Source: Paratractidigestivibacter sp963630635
GTDB lineage: Bacteria > Actinomycetota > Coriobacteriia > Coriobacteriales > Atopobiaceae
Direction: 5' to 3'
DNA: 64,000 bases
Assembly: GCA_963630635.1 (NCBI GenBank)
Contig: CAVGOA010000004.1
Span: 1 to 64,000, forward strand
Shown: positions 33,908 through 43,574 of the stretch, one piece after another
Layout of the letters: every line of letters starts with the position of its first letter
Numbering within the stretch: position 1 is the stretch's first letter
Translations under genes and position numbers: made by a program
The notes under the pieces: model-generated
Seen by the model: the letters and a program-made list of their open reading frames with translations, nothing else
The model's database searches: none
What the model was told of the DNA's origin: nothing

Positions 33908-35230
33908 ATGCATCGCCTGTTTGTCATGACCGTCGACTCGCTCTTTACCCAAGAGCTGGCCGATGCTCGCCACCTACCGGGGTTTAGCGAGATTCTGCCC
34001 CGGGCGGCTATCTTCGAGCACGTGGACTGTGTGTACCCTACGCTGACGTTTGTGTGCCATGCGAGCATTGTGACGGGTTGCTGGCCCAATCGCCACGGCG
34101 TGTACCACAACCAGGTGTTGGATGCCTCGCGTACCGATGACGCGGCCTGGCATTGGGGCTACGACAGCATAAAAGTTCCAACCGTCTTCGATTACGCGAA
34201 AGCGGCGGGCTTCTCGACCGCGGCNNNNNNNNNNNNNNNNNNNNNNNNNNNNNNNNNNNNNNNNNNNNNNNNNNNNNNNNNNNNNNNNNNNNNNNNNNNN
34301 NNNNNNNNNNNNNNNNNNNNNNNNNNNNNNNNNNNNNNNNNNNNNNNNNNNNNNNNNNNNNNNNNNNNNNNNNNNNNNNNNNNNNNNNNNNNNNNNNNNN
34401 NNNNNNNNNNNNNNNNNNNNNNNNNNNNNNNNNNNNNNNNNNNNNNNNNNNNNNNNNNNNNNNNNNNNNNNNNNNNNNNNNNNNNNNNNNNNNNNNNNNN
34501 NNNNNNNNNNNNNNNNNNNNNNNNNNNNNNNNNNNNNNNNNNNNNNNNNGCTCGCGAGGCGCTGCGTCGCCACGGCGAGTGGGTACAACGTTGTATCAAC
34601 GCGATGAAGGACGCCGGGACCTACGATGACACGATTTTCGTCATACTGGGCGACCACGGCCATGTGCCCATCGAGGCGCGTCTTGCTCCCAACGTTTTAT
34701 TGCGCGACGCGGGGCTTCTGGATGTCGATGAGGCCGGTCGCGTCACGGGCTGGCGAGCCTATGTTCTTGCCGGCGGGGCCTCTGGCCAGTTATTTGTTGG
34801 CAAGAAGGACGACTTGGCCGCAGCGACGGATGCGCTATCGCCGCTGGTCGAAGACGGCTTGATCTCTGATGTCTTTACCCGTGAAGAGGTCGAGGCGCGC
34901 TTTCACGAGGGTGGCGACTTTGAGGCCATGCTCGAGGCGGCGCCCGGCTACGGCATCGTGAGTAGCGCAACAGGCAAGGTGGTCACGCCGTCCACCGATC
35001 CTGATTACTACTACGCCGTCTCTACCCACGGTCACCTGCCGTTTCGCGGGCCCAAGCCCCCGTTTATCGTTGCGGGGCCGGGTGTCGCGCCCGGCCGCTA
35101 CGTCGGCGCGCGCCTGGTGGACGAGGCTCCAACGCTCATGCGCCTGGCGGGCATTCCGTATGACGCGGCAACCCTAGACGGTGAGGACCTTCTTGCCCCC
35201 GGCTCGCGCACCACGCGACTGTCAGAATAA
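33908..35230 (+). CDS. Alkaline phosphatase superfamily phosphodiesterase (NPP-type), interrupted by gap
   Basis: The start is ATG 33908, with GGGAGG. The N-terminal part has MTVDSLF (metal-binding Asp) and VYPTLTFVCHASIVTGCWPNRHG, where a Thr in the YPT-type motif would be the nucleophile. After the gap come IFVILGDHGH and STHGHLPFRGPKPPFIVAG, the remaining metal ligands. This is the type I phosphodiesterase/nucleotide pyrophosphatase fold. 325 N replace the middle, so full frame continuity is assumed. No signal peptide is seen; the substrate is unknown. Confidence 0.82.
   Translation: MHRLFVMTVDSLFTQELADARHLPGFSEILPRAAIFEHVDCVYPTLTFVCHASIVTGCWPNRHGVYHNQVLDASRTDDAAWHWGYDSIKVPTVFDYAKAAGFSTAXXXXXXXXXXXXXXXXXXXXXXXXXXXXXXXXXXXXXXXXXXXXXXXXXXXXXXXXXXXXXXXXXXXXXXXXXXXXXXXXXXXXXXXXXXXXXXXXXXXXXXXXXXXXXAREALRRHGEWVQRCINAMKDAGTYDDTIFVILGDHGHVPIEARLAPNVLLRDAGLLDVDEAGRVTGWRAYVLAGGASGQLFVGKKDDLAAATDALSPLVEDGLISDVFTREEVEARFHEGGDFEAMLEAAPGYGIVSSATGKVVTPSTDPDYYYAVSTHGHLPFRGPKPPFIVAGPGVAPGRYVGARLVDEAPTLMRLAGIPYDAATLDGEDLLAPGSRTTRLSE
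34225..34549. other. Assembly gap (325 N)
   Basis: Gap inside the phosphodiesterase gene. Confidence 0.99.
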
Positions 35231-35261
35231 GATGCGGGCTGCGAGCTATGCGTCGCCCGGC

Positions 35262-36563
<1,302 letters not shown>

Positions 36564-36615
36564 AGCTGCAAGTATCCAACATATGGGCCCGTCATGCACG
36601 CGAGAAGTGCGCGCG

Positions 36616-36761
36616 TTCACCCGTTTTGTGGCTTCGCGGTGAAGCGCGGTCGTTATACTGAGAAGGCTAAACGACTCGCCGACGGCAGACCGCTCGGCAC
36701 AAAGGGCAAGGCGCGGTCCCATTAGCTGCGCTTTATTGCCCCAAGAAAGGTTCCACGTTCC
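36616..36761 (+). promoter_or_regulatory. metA promoter and structured leader
   Basis: A -10 TATACT (36654-36659) predicts a leader of about 95 nt before metA. An inverted repeat TTCACC-N16-GGTGAA (36616-36643) covers the -35 side. In the leader GACCGC and GCGGTC can pair, enclosed by GCAG/CTGC. I could not match it to a known SAM riboswitch class, so only a possible regulatory leader is claimed. Confidence 0.45.
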
Positions 36762-37727
36762 ATGCCCATCAACATCCCCGACGGCCTGCCCGCCAAAGAC
36801 ATCCTGCATCAGGAGCGCATCTTTGCCCTAGAAGAGGAAGTGGCCAACAACCAGCAGATTCGCCCCTTACGCGTGGTGATCTTGAACCTCATGCCCACCA
36901 AGGTCGAGACCGAGACCCAGATTCTGCGCCTCATCTCTAAGTCACCCCTGCAGGTGAGTCTGGACTTCATGCGCGTTGACAGCCACGAGTCCACGCACGT
37001 CTCGGCGGACCACCTGGTCAAGTTTTACGACACCTTCGACGCCTTGAAGGACAACTACTACGACGGCTTCATTGTCACGGGCGCCCCGGTCGAGCACCTT
37101 GAGTTCGAGGACGTGGACTACTGGGACGAGTTCTGCCGCATTGTCGACTGGTCGCAGACCCACGTGCTGTCCACGATGTACCTGTGCTGGGGCGCGTTGG
37201 GCGCGCTGTGGCACCTGTACCAGATTCCCAAGAAGGCCCTGGGCGCCAAGCTGTTTGGCGTTTTTCCGCAGAAGCTCTGCGACGAGTACAACTTCTTGAC
37301 CAACGGCTTCGACGAGGTCCACTACATGCCGCACTCGCGCCACGCCGCGATCGACACCTCTGCCCTGGCCGAGCACCCCGAGCTGCAGGTTCTTTCCGAA
37401 GGCTTTGACTCAGGCCCCGCCCTTCTCGCCACCCGCGACTTCCACGAGGTTTACGTCACGGGCCACTTTGAGTACGGCCGCGACACGCTGGCCGGCGAGT
37501 TTTGGCGCGACTTCAACAAGGGCCTGCCCATCCGCGTGCCCGTGAACTACTTCCCCGACGACGACCCCGAGAAGCAGCCCATCTTTACCTGGCGCGCCCA
37601 CGCTAACCTGCTGTACCGCAACTGGCTCAACTGGGTCTACCAGATGACGCCGTACGAGCTCGAACGCATCCCCGAGGTCATCGAGCAGCTGCGCGGTGGC
37701 GGCGACATCATGACGGACAAGTTCTAA
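36762..37727 (+). CDS. metA: Homoserine O-acyltransferase, predicted acetyl-CoA specific
   Basis: 321 residues. MPINIPDGLPA and ILNLMPTKVETE are family-typical. The nucleophile is Cys142 (YLCWGA); the His and Glu of the triad are expected near HFEYGRD. Residue 111 is Glu (GAPVE), the position reported to select acetyl-CoA in Bacillus cereus MetA whereas Gly gives succinyl-CoA in E. coli. The product is therefore predicted to be O-acetylhomoserine for methionine synthesis. The next gene starts 9 bp downstream. Confidence 0.93.
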   Translation: MPINIPDGLPAKDILHQERIFALEEEVANNQQIRPLRVVILNLMPTKVETETQILRLISKSPLQVSLDFMRVDSHESTHVSADHLVKFYDTFDALKDNYYDGFIVTGAPVEHLEFEDVDYWDEFCRIVDWSQTHVLSTMYLCWGALGALWHLYQIPKKALGAKLFGVFPQKLCDEYNFLTNGFDEVHYMPHSRHAAIDTSALAEHPELQVLSEGFDSGPALLATRDFHEVYVTGHFEYGRDTLAGEFWRDFNKGLPIRVPVNYFPDDDPEKQPIFTWRAHANLLYRNWLNWVYQMTPYELERIPEVIEQLRGGGDIMTDKF

Positions 37728-37736
37728 GGACTCGCG

Positions 37737-38180
37737 TTGTCTGGCGAACGCATCACATCCGAGCTGCTAGAGCAGCTGCTGGCCTCGGCCACGCCCGAGG
37801 CCTACCTCATGGCCGAGAACACCACGGTGGACCGCACCCTGCCCGACTACCTGTTTAGCCTGTTGGACGAGAAGGGCTTGAAGCGCTCGGACGTCATTCG
37901 CGCGAGCGGCATCAACGCCACGGTGGTCTACGACATCTTCCAGGGCAAGAGTCGGCCGGGCCGCGACCACGCCGTTATGCTGGCGTTTGGCATGGGCTGC
38001 GACCTGCGCGAGGCTCAGCGCCTGCTGCGTCTTGCGGGTGTTGCCGAGCTGTGGTGCAAGGTGCCGCGCGACGCGATCCTTATCTGGTGCTTTGAGCACG
38101 GCTTTTCTCGTGAGCAAGCAGACGACGAGCTGTACAGACTTGGCGAGAAGACCTTGCTGGGCACGGGACCGCTGGCGTAG
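37737..38180 (+). CDS. Helix-turn-helix protein next to kinase
   Basis: 147 residues from TTG 37737, with AAGGAC at 37727-37732. The middle LKRSDVIRASGINATVVYDIFQGKSRPGRD (about 52-81) is an XRE-like helix-turn-helix. The rest is helical (LREAQRLLRLAGVAELWCK; HGFSREQADDELYRLG). It is only 9 bp after metA, so it may be co-transcribed, yet it precedes a Ser/Thr kinase gene by 185 bp on the same strand. Whether it regulates that locus is unproven. Confidence 0.72.
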   Translation: MSGERITSELLEQLLASATPEAYLMAENTTVDRTLPDYLFSLLDEKGLKRSDVIRASGINATVVYDIFQGKSRPGRDHAVMLAFGMGCDLREAQRLLRLAGVAELWCKVPRDAILIWCFEHGFSREQADDELYRLGEKTLLGTGPLA

Positions 38181-38256
38181 GGGGCCGGGCGCGGCGCGGG
38201 TTTTACCGGCCGGGCTGCGAGCGGGCCGCGAGCCCCGTCTTGCCCGCCGGGCGATT

Positions 38257-38298
38257 CAGCTGGCAACTGAGGAACCGCCTATTACGCGGGGCTAAACT
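38257..38298 (+). promoter_or_regulatory. Promoter element shared by the kinase and lipoprotein genes, copy 1
   Basis: CAGCTGGCAACTGAGGAACC, then 16 bp, then TAAACT (38293-38298). The copy at 40183-40224 has the same block and the same 18-bp distance from GAGGAA to its -10 (CAGAAT). The near-palindrome CAGYTGGCAACTG lies at the -35 side. Confidence 0.6.
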
Positions 38299-38365
38299 GG
38301 GGTTTTGGCGTTGCGTGCTCCCGTGGGTGGGGTTTCCTGGATCGCGCCGAGGAGGACGGTAGTTT

Positions 38366-40015
38366 TTGAACGACGAGCAGGTCATGCATGCCATTAGTCT
38401 TGACGACGCGTATCGCGTGGAGCGTGTGCTCGCGCAGGGCGCCGGCGGGCTGACCGAGCTTGTCACCATTGGCGGCGCCGGCCCGTTTGTGCGCAAGAAG
38501 ATTCCCATTAAGCTGGCCAACCGCGGCGTTTGGTCGTCGATTGGCTCGCTGGACTGCGCGCGGCTGCCCAAGGTCGAGGCTACGTATTCATTGCCGGACC
38601 TCTTTGTGGTGGTCTATGACTATGTGCCGGGCCAGACCCTGGAAGAGCTGGTGGCCGGCCGCGGGCGTCTTGACGCTGCGACGGCGGCGGGGCTGGCCCT
38701 CGACATTTGCGAGGCTGCGGCGGCGCTGCACTCGTGCGGGATCATCCACCGCGACTTGAGCCCTCGCAACGTTATTGTCGCCGCAGATGGCGCGCACCTN
38801 NNNNNNNNNNNNNNNNNNNNNNNNNNNNNNNNNNNNNNNNNNNNNNNNNNNNNNNNNNNNNNNNNNNNNNNNNNNNNNNNNNNNNNNNNNNNNNNNNNNN
38901 NNNNNNNNNNNNNNNNNNNNNNNNNNNNNNNNNNNNNNNNNNNNNNNNNNNNNNNNNNNNNNNNNNNNNNNNNNNNNNNNNNNNNNNNNNNNNNNNNNNN
39001 NNNNNNNNNNNNNNNNNNNNNNNNNNNNNNNNNNNNNNNNNNNNNNNNNNNNNNNNNNNNNNNNNNNNNNNNNNNNNNNNNNNNNNNNNNNNNNNNNNNN
39101 NNNNNNNNNNNNNNNNNNNNNNNNNNNNNNNNNNNNNNNNNNNNNNNNNNNNNNNNNNNNNNNNNNNNNNNNNNNNNNNNNNNNNNNNNNNNNNNNNNNN
39201 NNCAGGTCAAGGTGGTAGTAGCCGTTATTGTCGTCCTTCTCGCCATCGCCGCCATTGTGGCGGCTGCGGTGTTGGGCTTAGGGACTCTGGATAAGGCCGA
39301 CGATGCGGCCGGGGGCACCTCTGCCGTCGTAAGCGCCGAGACCCCTACGTCTTCTTCCTCGGGCGACGACACGGCGGCTACCAACACCAACACGACCTCG
39401 TCGACCCAGGCGTCAACCGTCGATGACCTGCCGCTAAAGATCTCCGAGTCCGGCTGGTCCATGGGTTCTGGCGGCTACGTCAACTATGCCTATGGTCTTC
39501 TCAACACAAGCGAAGACACCCTCGTCGAGTGGCCCGGCGTCCAGATTGTGGGTTATGACGCCGCTGGCAATGTCTTGTTCACCGACAACCGCGACCCCGT
39601 GATTTGCCTTCCCGGTCAAACGACGTACGTGACGGGCATGAGCGATTGCGCCGGCACAAAGCCCGATCGTGTCGAGTTCACCCTGAAGAACAATATCGCT
39701 ACCCGTACGCGCCAGGTCACGGACCCGGTGAGTTTCTCTGTTTCTGCCGTTGACGTACGCAAAGGCGACTACGGCGACGCGACCTTTACCGGCACCTTTG
39801 ACATCAAAGGCACGCAAGAGGCCCTGAGCGGGCTGTCCAAATACGCCAGCGCGACTAGCATCACGGTCATTCTGCGCGATGACTCGGGCAATATTGTCTA
39901 CGGCTACAACACGTACCAGTACAGCCTGGCCGTCGGTGATAACCAGCCCTTTAGCGTGAGCTGCACCGGTGTGCCAACGTTCGCCACCGCCGAGGTCTAC
40001 GTCTACCCCAGCTAA
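38366..40015 (+). CDS. Receptor-type Ser/Thr protein kinase (gap inside)
   Basis: Likely start TTG 38366, 10 nt after GGAGG; ATG 38384 is an alternative. An atypical kinase N-lobe leads to HRDLSPRNVIV, the catalytic loop (HRD with Asn). A 403-N gap removes the activation segment and C-lobe. After it come one membrane segment (VVVAVIVVLLAIAAIVAAAVL), a Ser/Thr-rich linker, and an external domain of about 190 residues resembling FxLYD-type beta-sandwiches (ISESGWSMGSGGYVNYAYGLLN). It probably senses an envelope signal for the genes that follow. Confidence 0.8.
   Translation: MNDEQVMHAISLDDAYRVERVLAQGAGGLTELVTIGGAGPFVRKKIPIKLANRGVWSSIGSLDCARLPKVEATYSLPDLFVVVYDYVPGQTLEELVAGRGRLDAATAAGLALDICEAAAALHSCGIIHRDLSPRNVIVAADGAHXXXXXXXXXXXXXXXXXXXXXXXXXXXXXXXXXXXXXXXXXXXXXXXXXXXXXXXXXXXXXXXXXXXXXXXXXXXXXXXXXXXXXXXXXXXXXXXXXXXXXXXXXXXXXXXXXXXXXXXXXXXXXXXXXXXXXXXQVKVVVAVIVVLLAIAAIVAAAVLGLGTLDKADDAAGGTSAVVSAETPTSSSSGDDTAATNTNTTSSTQASTVDDLPLKISESGWSMGSGGYVNYAYGLLNTSEDTLVEWPGVQIVGYDAAGNVLFTDNRDPVICLPGQTTYVTGMSDCAGTKPDRVEFTLKNNIATRTRQVTDPVSFSVSAVDVRKGDYGDATFTGTFDIKGTQEALSGLSKYASATSITVILRDDSGNIVYGYNTYQYSLAVGDNQPFSVSCTGVPTFATAEVYVYPS
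38800..39202. other. Assembly gap (403 N)
   Basis: Gap inside the kinase gene, removing most of the kinase C-lobe and the juxtamembrane region. Confidence 0.99.
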
Positions 40016-40061
40016 GGGACGGTGCACCCTGCCCGGTCCCGGAAGGCGCCCGCAGTCCCCA

Positions 40062-40133
40062 AACTTGAAATTAGTGCAGCAAGCGACATTTATTTCATGA
40101 AATAAATGTCGGATTCGACATTAATTTCAAGTT
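40062..40133. repeat. Nested palindrome element 5
   Basis: Outer arms AACTTGAAATTA (40062-40073) and TAATTTCAAGTT (40122-40133) are perfect. Inside lies a perfect 26-bp palindrome, 40085-40110. It follows the kinase gene by 46 bp. It lacks the AGTAG boxes of elements 1-4 but shares AGTCCCCAAAC (40055-40065) with the array at 62577-62587. Confidence 0.8.
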
Positions 40134-40182
40134 GGCCGACCCCGGTCTTCTCAGCGCCGCTCGCAGAACCGTTTGCGGAAGT

Positions 40183-40224
40183 CAGTTGGCAACTGAGGAA
40201 TTGCTTTCCGCCGCTTTTCAGAAT
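40183..40224 (+). promoter_or_regulatory. Promoter element shared by the kinase and lipoprotein genes, copy 2
   Basis: CAGTTGGCAACTGAGGAATT, then CAGAAT at 40219-40224. Block and spacing match 38257-38298. The downstream gene is the lipoprotein at 40267. Confidence 0.6.
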
Positions 40225-40266
40225 GGACACCACCGGCGAATAACGCCAAGTTGATTGGAGTCCAAG

Positions 40267-40887
40267 ATGAAGAAAACGGCAGCAGCGATTATCGCCTCGG
40301 CGGCCCTTGTCCTTACGTTGGGGGCCTGTGGGTCTTCCTCGTCAACCAAGTCCAGCTCAGACACATCGTCGACCAAGCAGGAACAAACAACCGCGACAAC
40401 CGAAGTCTCTCCTTCGGCTACGACCGAGTCCACGACCTCGACCGAGACGGCAACGGACGCCGCGGTCGAGGCTCCTTCTTCGGGTGACGCCTCCAGCATG
40501 ATCGACGGCGCCAAGGACAGCGCCAAGAGCCTGGCCGACACGGGCAAGAGCATTCTGAAGTCTATTACCGGCAACGGCGAGACGTACGACTCGATTTACG
40601 ACGAGTACAGCGCCAAGCTTAACGAGATGACCCCCACCAAGATCGACGAGTTCAATGCCGAGGCCGACGCGTCTGACGGCAAGATAAACACCTTGGCCGA
40701 CATCTCAAACAGCAAGGTCTCTGACTTGGCCGAGGTTTGCAACGAGGGCATGAGCAAGATGGCCGAGCTGATGTATCGCAACGGCGACGACTATTCCGTC
40801 TACGAGGAGAACGCCCAGAAGCTCTACTCCGTCTACGAGGCCGACGCCACCCAAATCTACGACGCCTATCTGGCCCGCGCGGTGTAG
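40267..40887 (+). CDS. Lipoprotein of unknown function
   Basis: 206 residues from ATG 40267 with TTGGAGT. The signal peptide ends in a lipobox LTLGACG, lipidated at Cys22. A Ser/Thr-rich linker (about 23-75) is followed by a helical domain (about 80-206) with even spacing of charged residues (YDSIYDEYSAKLNEMTPTKIDEFN). It is preceded by the promoter element also found before the kinase gene and leads into the zinc-ribbon genes 39 bp downstream. Likely a surface sensor or adaptor; function unknown. Confidence 0.75.
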   Translation: MKKTAAAIIASAALVLTLGACGSSSSTKSSSDTSSTKQEQTTATTEVSPSATTESTTSTETATDAAVEAPSSGDASSMIDGAKDSAKSLADTGKSILKSITGNGETYDSIYDEYSAKLNEMTPTKIDEFNAEADASDGKINTLADISNSKVSDLAEVCNEGMSKMAELMYRNGDDYSVYEENAQKLYSVYEADATQIYDAYLARAV

Positions 40888-40926
40888 GAGCGCGACTTCC
40901 CCATCGTTGATCGGAGTTGGGTATCT

Positions 40927-41712
40927 ATGCCGTTTTGCTACTACTGCGGAAATAAGGTCGGCGACAACGACGTGTTTTGCCGTGAGTGCGGCAAGCGCGT
41001 CGTTTCCGCTGTATCAGCAAGACCTGTTGACGAGGGCCCCGCGGAAAAACAGGCCCCAAAGAAGATGGCTGAGCCAAAGGAGAAAGTCACGCCTAAAGAG
41101 AAGCTCCTAACGCACAAGGTATATGTGTTGGGCGACTATCGCCCGCGCTTTCTCGCGGACTCATGCAAAGTCACCTTCACCGAGGGAAACGGCGACGTTC
41201 TTTACAAGGCGCGGGGTAAGCGCGAAACGGTCAGCGGAGGCATCCTCCTGGAGGATTACACCAAAACCGTTTACACGATTGATAATGGGACGCGCGCCAA
41301 TGTGGCCGAGGTTGAAGTCCGTTATCCAACCAGCACGGACGACCGACAAAGAATAGAGTTCCGCAAGAGGTTCACGCCGAAGCCGCGTAAAAAGGGCGAA
41401 GCTCAAAGCGCGGAGAAACCCTCCCGTTGGTTCGAGCCCCAGGAGTTCGAATCGAGGGACTTCTCGCCCGAGCCCGATTTCTTTGGTCTGTCGTTGCTTT
41501 CCAACAAAAGCGTTATGACGTCCAGTCCTTATCAAGCGGAAAGCGAGGGGAAGCTCTTTAGCTCAGTTCCCGCGCGAACAGACGTGTCTTACAAGCGTGC
41601 TCATGTTGCGTCCATCGAGTCCGAGGCAGAGGGTTATCGGATTGACTACGAAGCGCCCGAGCACGTCCTCGAGGCCGTGATGATCTTCCTTGCGTTATAC
41701 GTGAGACTCTAG
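40927..41712 (+). CDS. Zinc-ribbon protein 1
   Basis: 261 residues. An N-terminal zinc ribbon (C4, C7, C18, C21) is followed by a Lys/Pro/Glu linker and a beta-rich domain (about 60-261: HKVYVLGDYRPRFLADSCKVTF..., VYTIDNGTRANVAEVEV). No membrane segment. It starts a set of three zinc-ribbon genes separated by 8-9 bp, so they form one operon. GC is visibly lower than in neighbouring genes, which suggests separate ancestry. I do not recognise the C-terminal domain. Confidence 0.72.
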   Translation: MPFCYYCGNKVGDNDVFCRECGKRVVSAVSARPVDEGPAEKQAPKKMAEPKEKVTPKEKLLTHKVYVLGDYRPRFLADSCKVTFTEGNGDVLYKARGKRETVSGGILLEDYTKTVYTIDNGTRANVAEVEVRYPTSTDDRQRIEFRKRFTPKPRKKGEAQSAEKPSRWFEPQEFESRDFSPEPDFFGLSLLSNKSVMTSSPYQAESEGKLFSSVPARTDVSYKRAHVASIESEAEGYRIDYEAPEHVLEAVMIFLALYVRL

Positions 41713-41721
41713 GAGTAAAGA

Positions 41722-43566
41722 ATGGCTTTTTGTACCAAATGCGGCAATCAACTTCGTGAAGGCAACGCGTTCTGCACCAAGTGCGGGGCGCGGGTGAGGA
41801 AACCTGTCGCGGAAGAGGAAAAGCAACAGCTTGAGAAGACGGCGAGTGCGCAGGAAACGCAGGGGCCGAAAGTGCCGCAGTGCCCGCAGGAGGCGGAAAA
41901 GCCAGAAGAGGCGGAAACCCCACGGGACCCGCGGGTAAATCAACCTACTGACGATTCTGCGGAAGCGGGGCGGCCACCCATTCCCGAGGAGCTGCAGCAG
42001 ACTGTCGAAATGGCAAAAGAAGGGGTCACGCGCGCCGCGGAGCGCATTAAGGCTGCTGCGAAGGAAACCGCGGAGAGCTTCAAGAGCGCGGAAAGCGGTG
42101 AAGATACTAAAGACGATCCCATGGCCGACCAGGTCTCCGATGCGATTCTCGGCGCCGCAAAATGGTCGAAACGTCAGTATAAAAACTTGAAGAACCTGAA
42201 TACCGACTCTGTCAAGCAGTGGCGGGCGAAGAACAGTGGAACGATGCTTGCGGTTGCCGTGGTGTTGATACTGGTCTGCTGCCTCTCAATGTTCTCCTGC
42301 ATTGGTGGCACCGCCTCGTCGACGGCAAAATCGGCGGCAAAGAGCAGTTCTGCAGGCTATTCGTCTACGAGCGCGCCGACTGCAACGACGGTCACTACGA
42401 CGCCAACCAAGAAAACCTATGCAACCCATATCAAGGTGAAGTGCAACAAGAACCTGCTCTTCTCTACCTATGACGTGCAGGTTTATATCGACGACTCGCT
42501 TGTTGGCACGGTAGACCACGGCGACGAGTGCTCGTGGGATAAGGAGCTTACCGAAGGCTCACACCAAATCAAAGTTTGCAAAAAGGGCGACAAGGACATC
42601 GACGGCACCAAAACTTTTGAAGTGACTGCGGAGACGATTCTTGAATGCACGGTTTCGACCTCTTCGTCTCAAGTCGAATTCAAGGAATTTTCCTGCCAGA
42701 CAAAGGAGGAAATCGAGAGGGCGGCGGCCGAGGCCGAGAAGAAGCGCCAAGAAGAGGCCCAGGCAAAGCTCGAGGCGCAGCAGTACGTCTCGGACGGAAC
42801 GGGCGCAACGTACAAGGTGCAGTTCTCGATTTCTGGATGGATTAACACACTGTTCCTTAAAGCGAGAAGCATCAACATTTATCTCGATGGTTCCCAGGTG
42901 AAGACAGTTGCGGATGGCGAGACAACCGAATGGGAACAAGACCTTGGCGGCGGCCAGCATACGCTGCGATTTGCAAGCGCCGACGACGATTCCGTTGATG
43001 TCATGCAGGCGTTTACGGTCGCGGACATAAGTTATTTAAACTGCAAGGCTTCGCTTGGACTCAGTGGCGTTGAGGTAGAGGACTACGCTTTTGAGACCCA
43101 AACCGAAAGGGATAAGGCGGCTGAGGAGGCCCAGCAGAAGGCGGCTGCCGAGGCAGAAGCCAAGGCAAAGCGCGAGGTAGAAGCTGCCGAGAAAGCAAAG
43201 GTGCTTACGGTCGAGAATTGTCAGGACCTTGCTAACCTGCTCACCTCTTCCAGTTCTGACGCAAGCGTGTTTGCCGCTGCATACAGCGGGCGAACAATTG
43301 AGTTTGACGGAAACATCGCTTATATGAGCTCGCACAACGGTGCCAAAACGCGCTTTGACGTGCTGATATATGCTGGCGACTACAGTGAGACGTCTGCCAA
43401 GGGTCCGCACATGCAATATAAGGACGTTAATTACCGCGACATGGGTGCAAGCGGCATCGATTCGGTTCAAATGGGCCTTAACGTGCGCATTCGTGCAAAG
43501 GTCGGCAGCTATAACTCGAGCAGCGACATCTTGAGTTTAACCCCGGTTTCGATGACGGCCCGATAG
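41722..43566 (+). CDS. Zinc-ribbon membrane protein 2 with repeated external domains
   Basis: 614 residues. Zinc ribbon (C4, C7, C18, C21), acidic and Ala-rich linker, one membrane segment (about 174-195), then two related beta domains (about 233-325 and 357-455, each with a [VI]Y[IL]D[DG]S pattern) separated by charged helices. The C-terminal 110 residues (IEFDGNIAYMSSHNG, YAGDYSETSAKGP, VRIRAKVGSYNSSSD) resemble DUF4839. The layout recalls TcaA/YvbJ-type proteins: cytosolic zinc ribbon, external repeats. Probably an envelope sensor or scaffold. Confidence 0.75.
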   Translation: MAFCTKCGNQLREGNAFCTKCGARVRKPVAEEEKQQLEKTASAQETQGPKVPQCPQEAEKPEEAETPRDPRVNQPTDDSAEAGRPPIPEELQQTVEMAKEGVTRAAERIKAAAKETAESFKSAESGEDTKDDPMADQVSDAILGAAKWSKRQYKNLKNLNTDSVKQWRAKNSGTMLAVAVVLILVCCLSMFSCIGGTASSTAKSAAKSSSAGYSSTSAPTATTVTTTPTKKTYATHIKVKCNKNLLFSTYDVQVYIDDSLVGTVDHGDECSWDKELTEGSHQIKVCKKGDKDIDGTKTFEVTAETILECTVSTSSSQVEFKEFSCQTKEEIERAAAEAEKKRQEEAQAKLEAQQYVSDGTGATYKVQFSISGWINTLFLKARSINIYLDGSQVKTVADGETTEWEQDLGGGQHTLRFASADDDSVDVMQAFTVADISYLNCKASLGLSGVEVEDYAFETQTERDKAAEEAQQKAAAEAEAKAKREVEAAEKAKVLTVENCQDLANLLTSSSSDASVFAAAYSGRTIEFDGNIAYMSSHNGAKTRFDVLIYAGDYSETSAKGPHMQYKDVNYRDMGASGIDSVQMGLNVRIRAKVGSYNSSSDILSLTPVSMTAR

Positions 43567-43574
43567 GAGACAGC

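Noticed and set aside
34585..34595. ACAACGTTGTA near 34590 as another copy of the palindrome at 21409
   Set aside because: It lies inside the phosphodiesterase coding sequence in frame as Gln-Arg-Cys, not next to a terminator.
36660..36761. SAM riboswitch in the metA leader
   Set aside because: I could not find the conserved core of any SAM class; only a short possible stem is visible.
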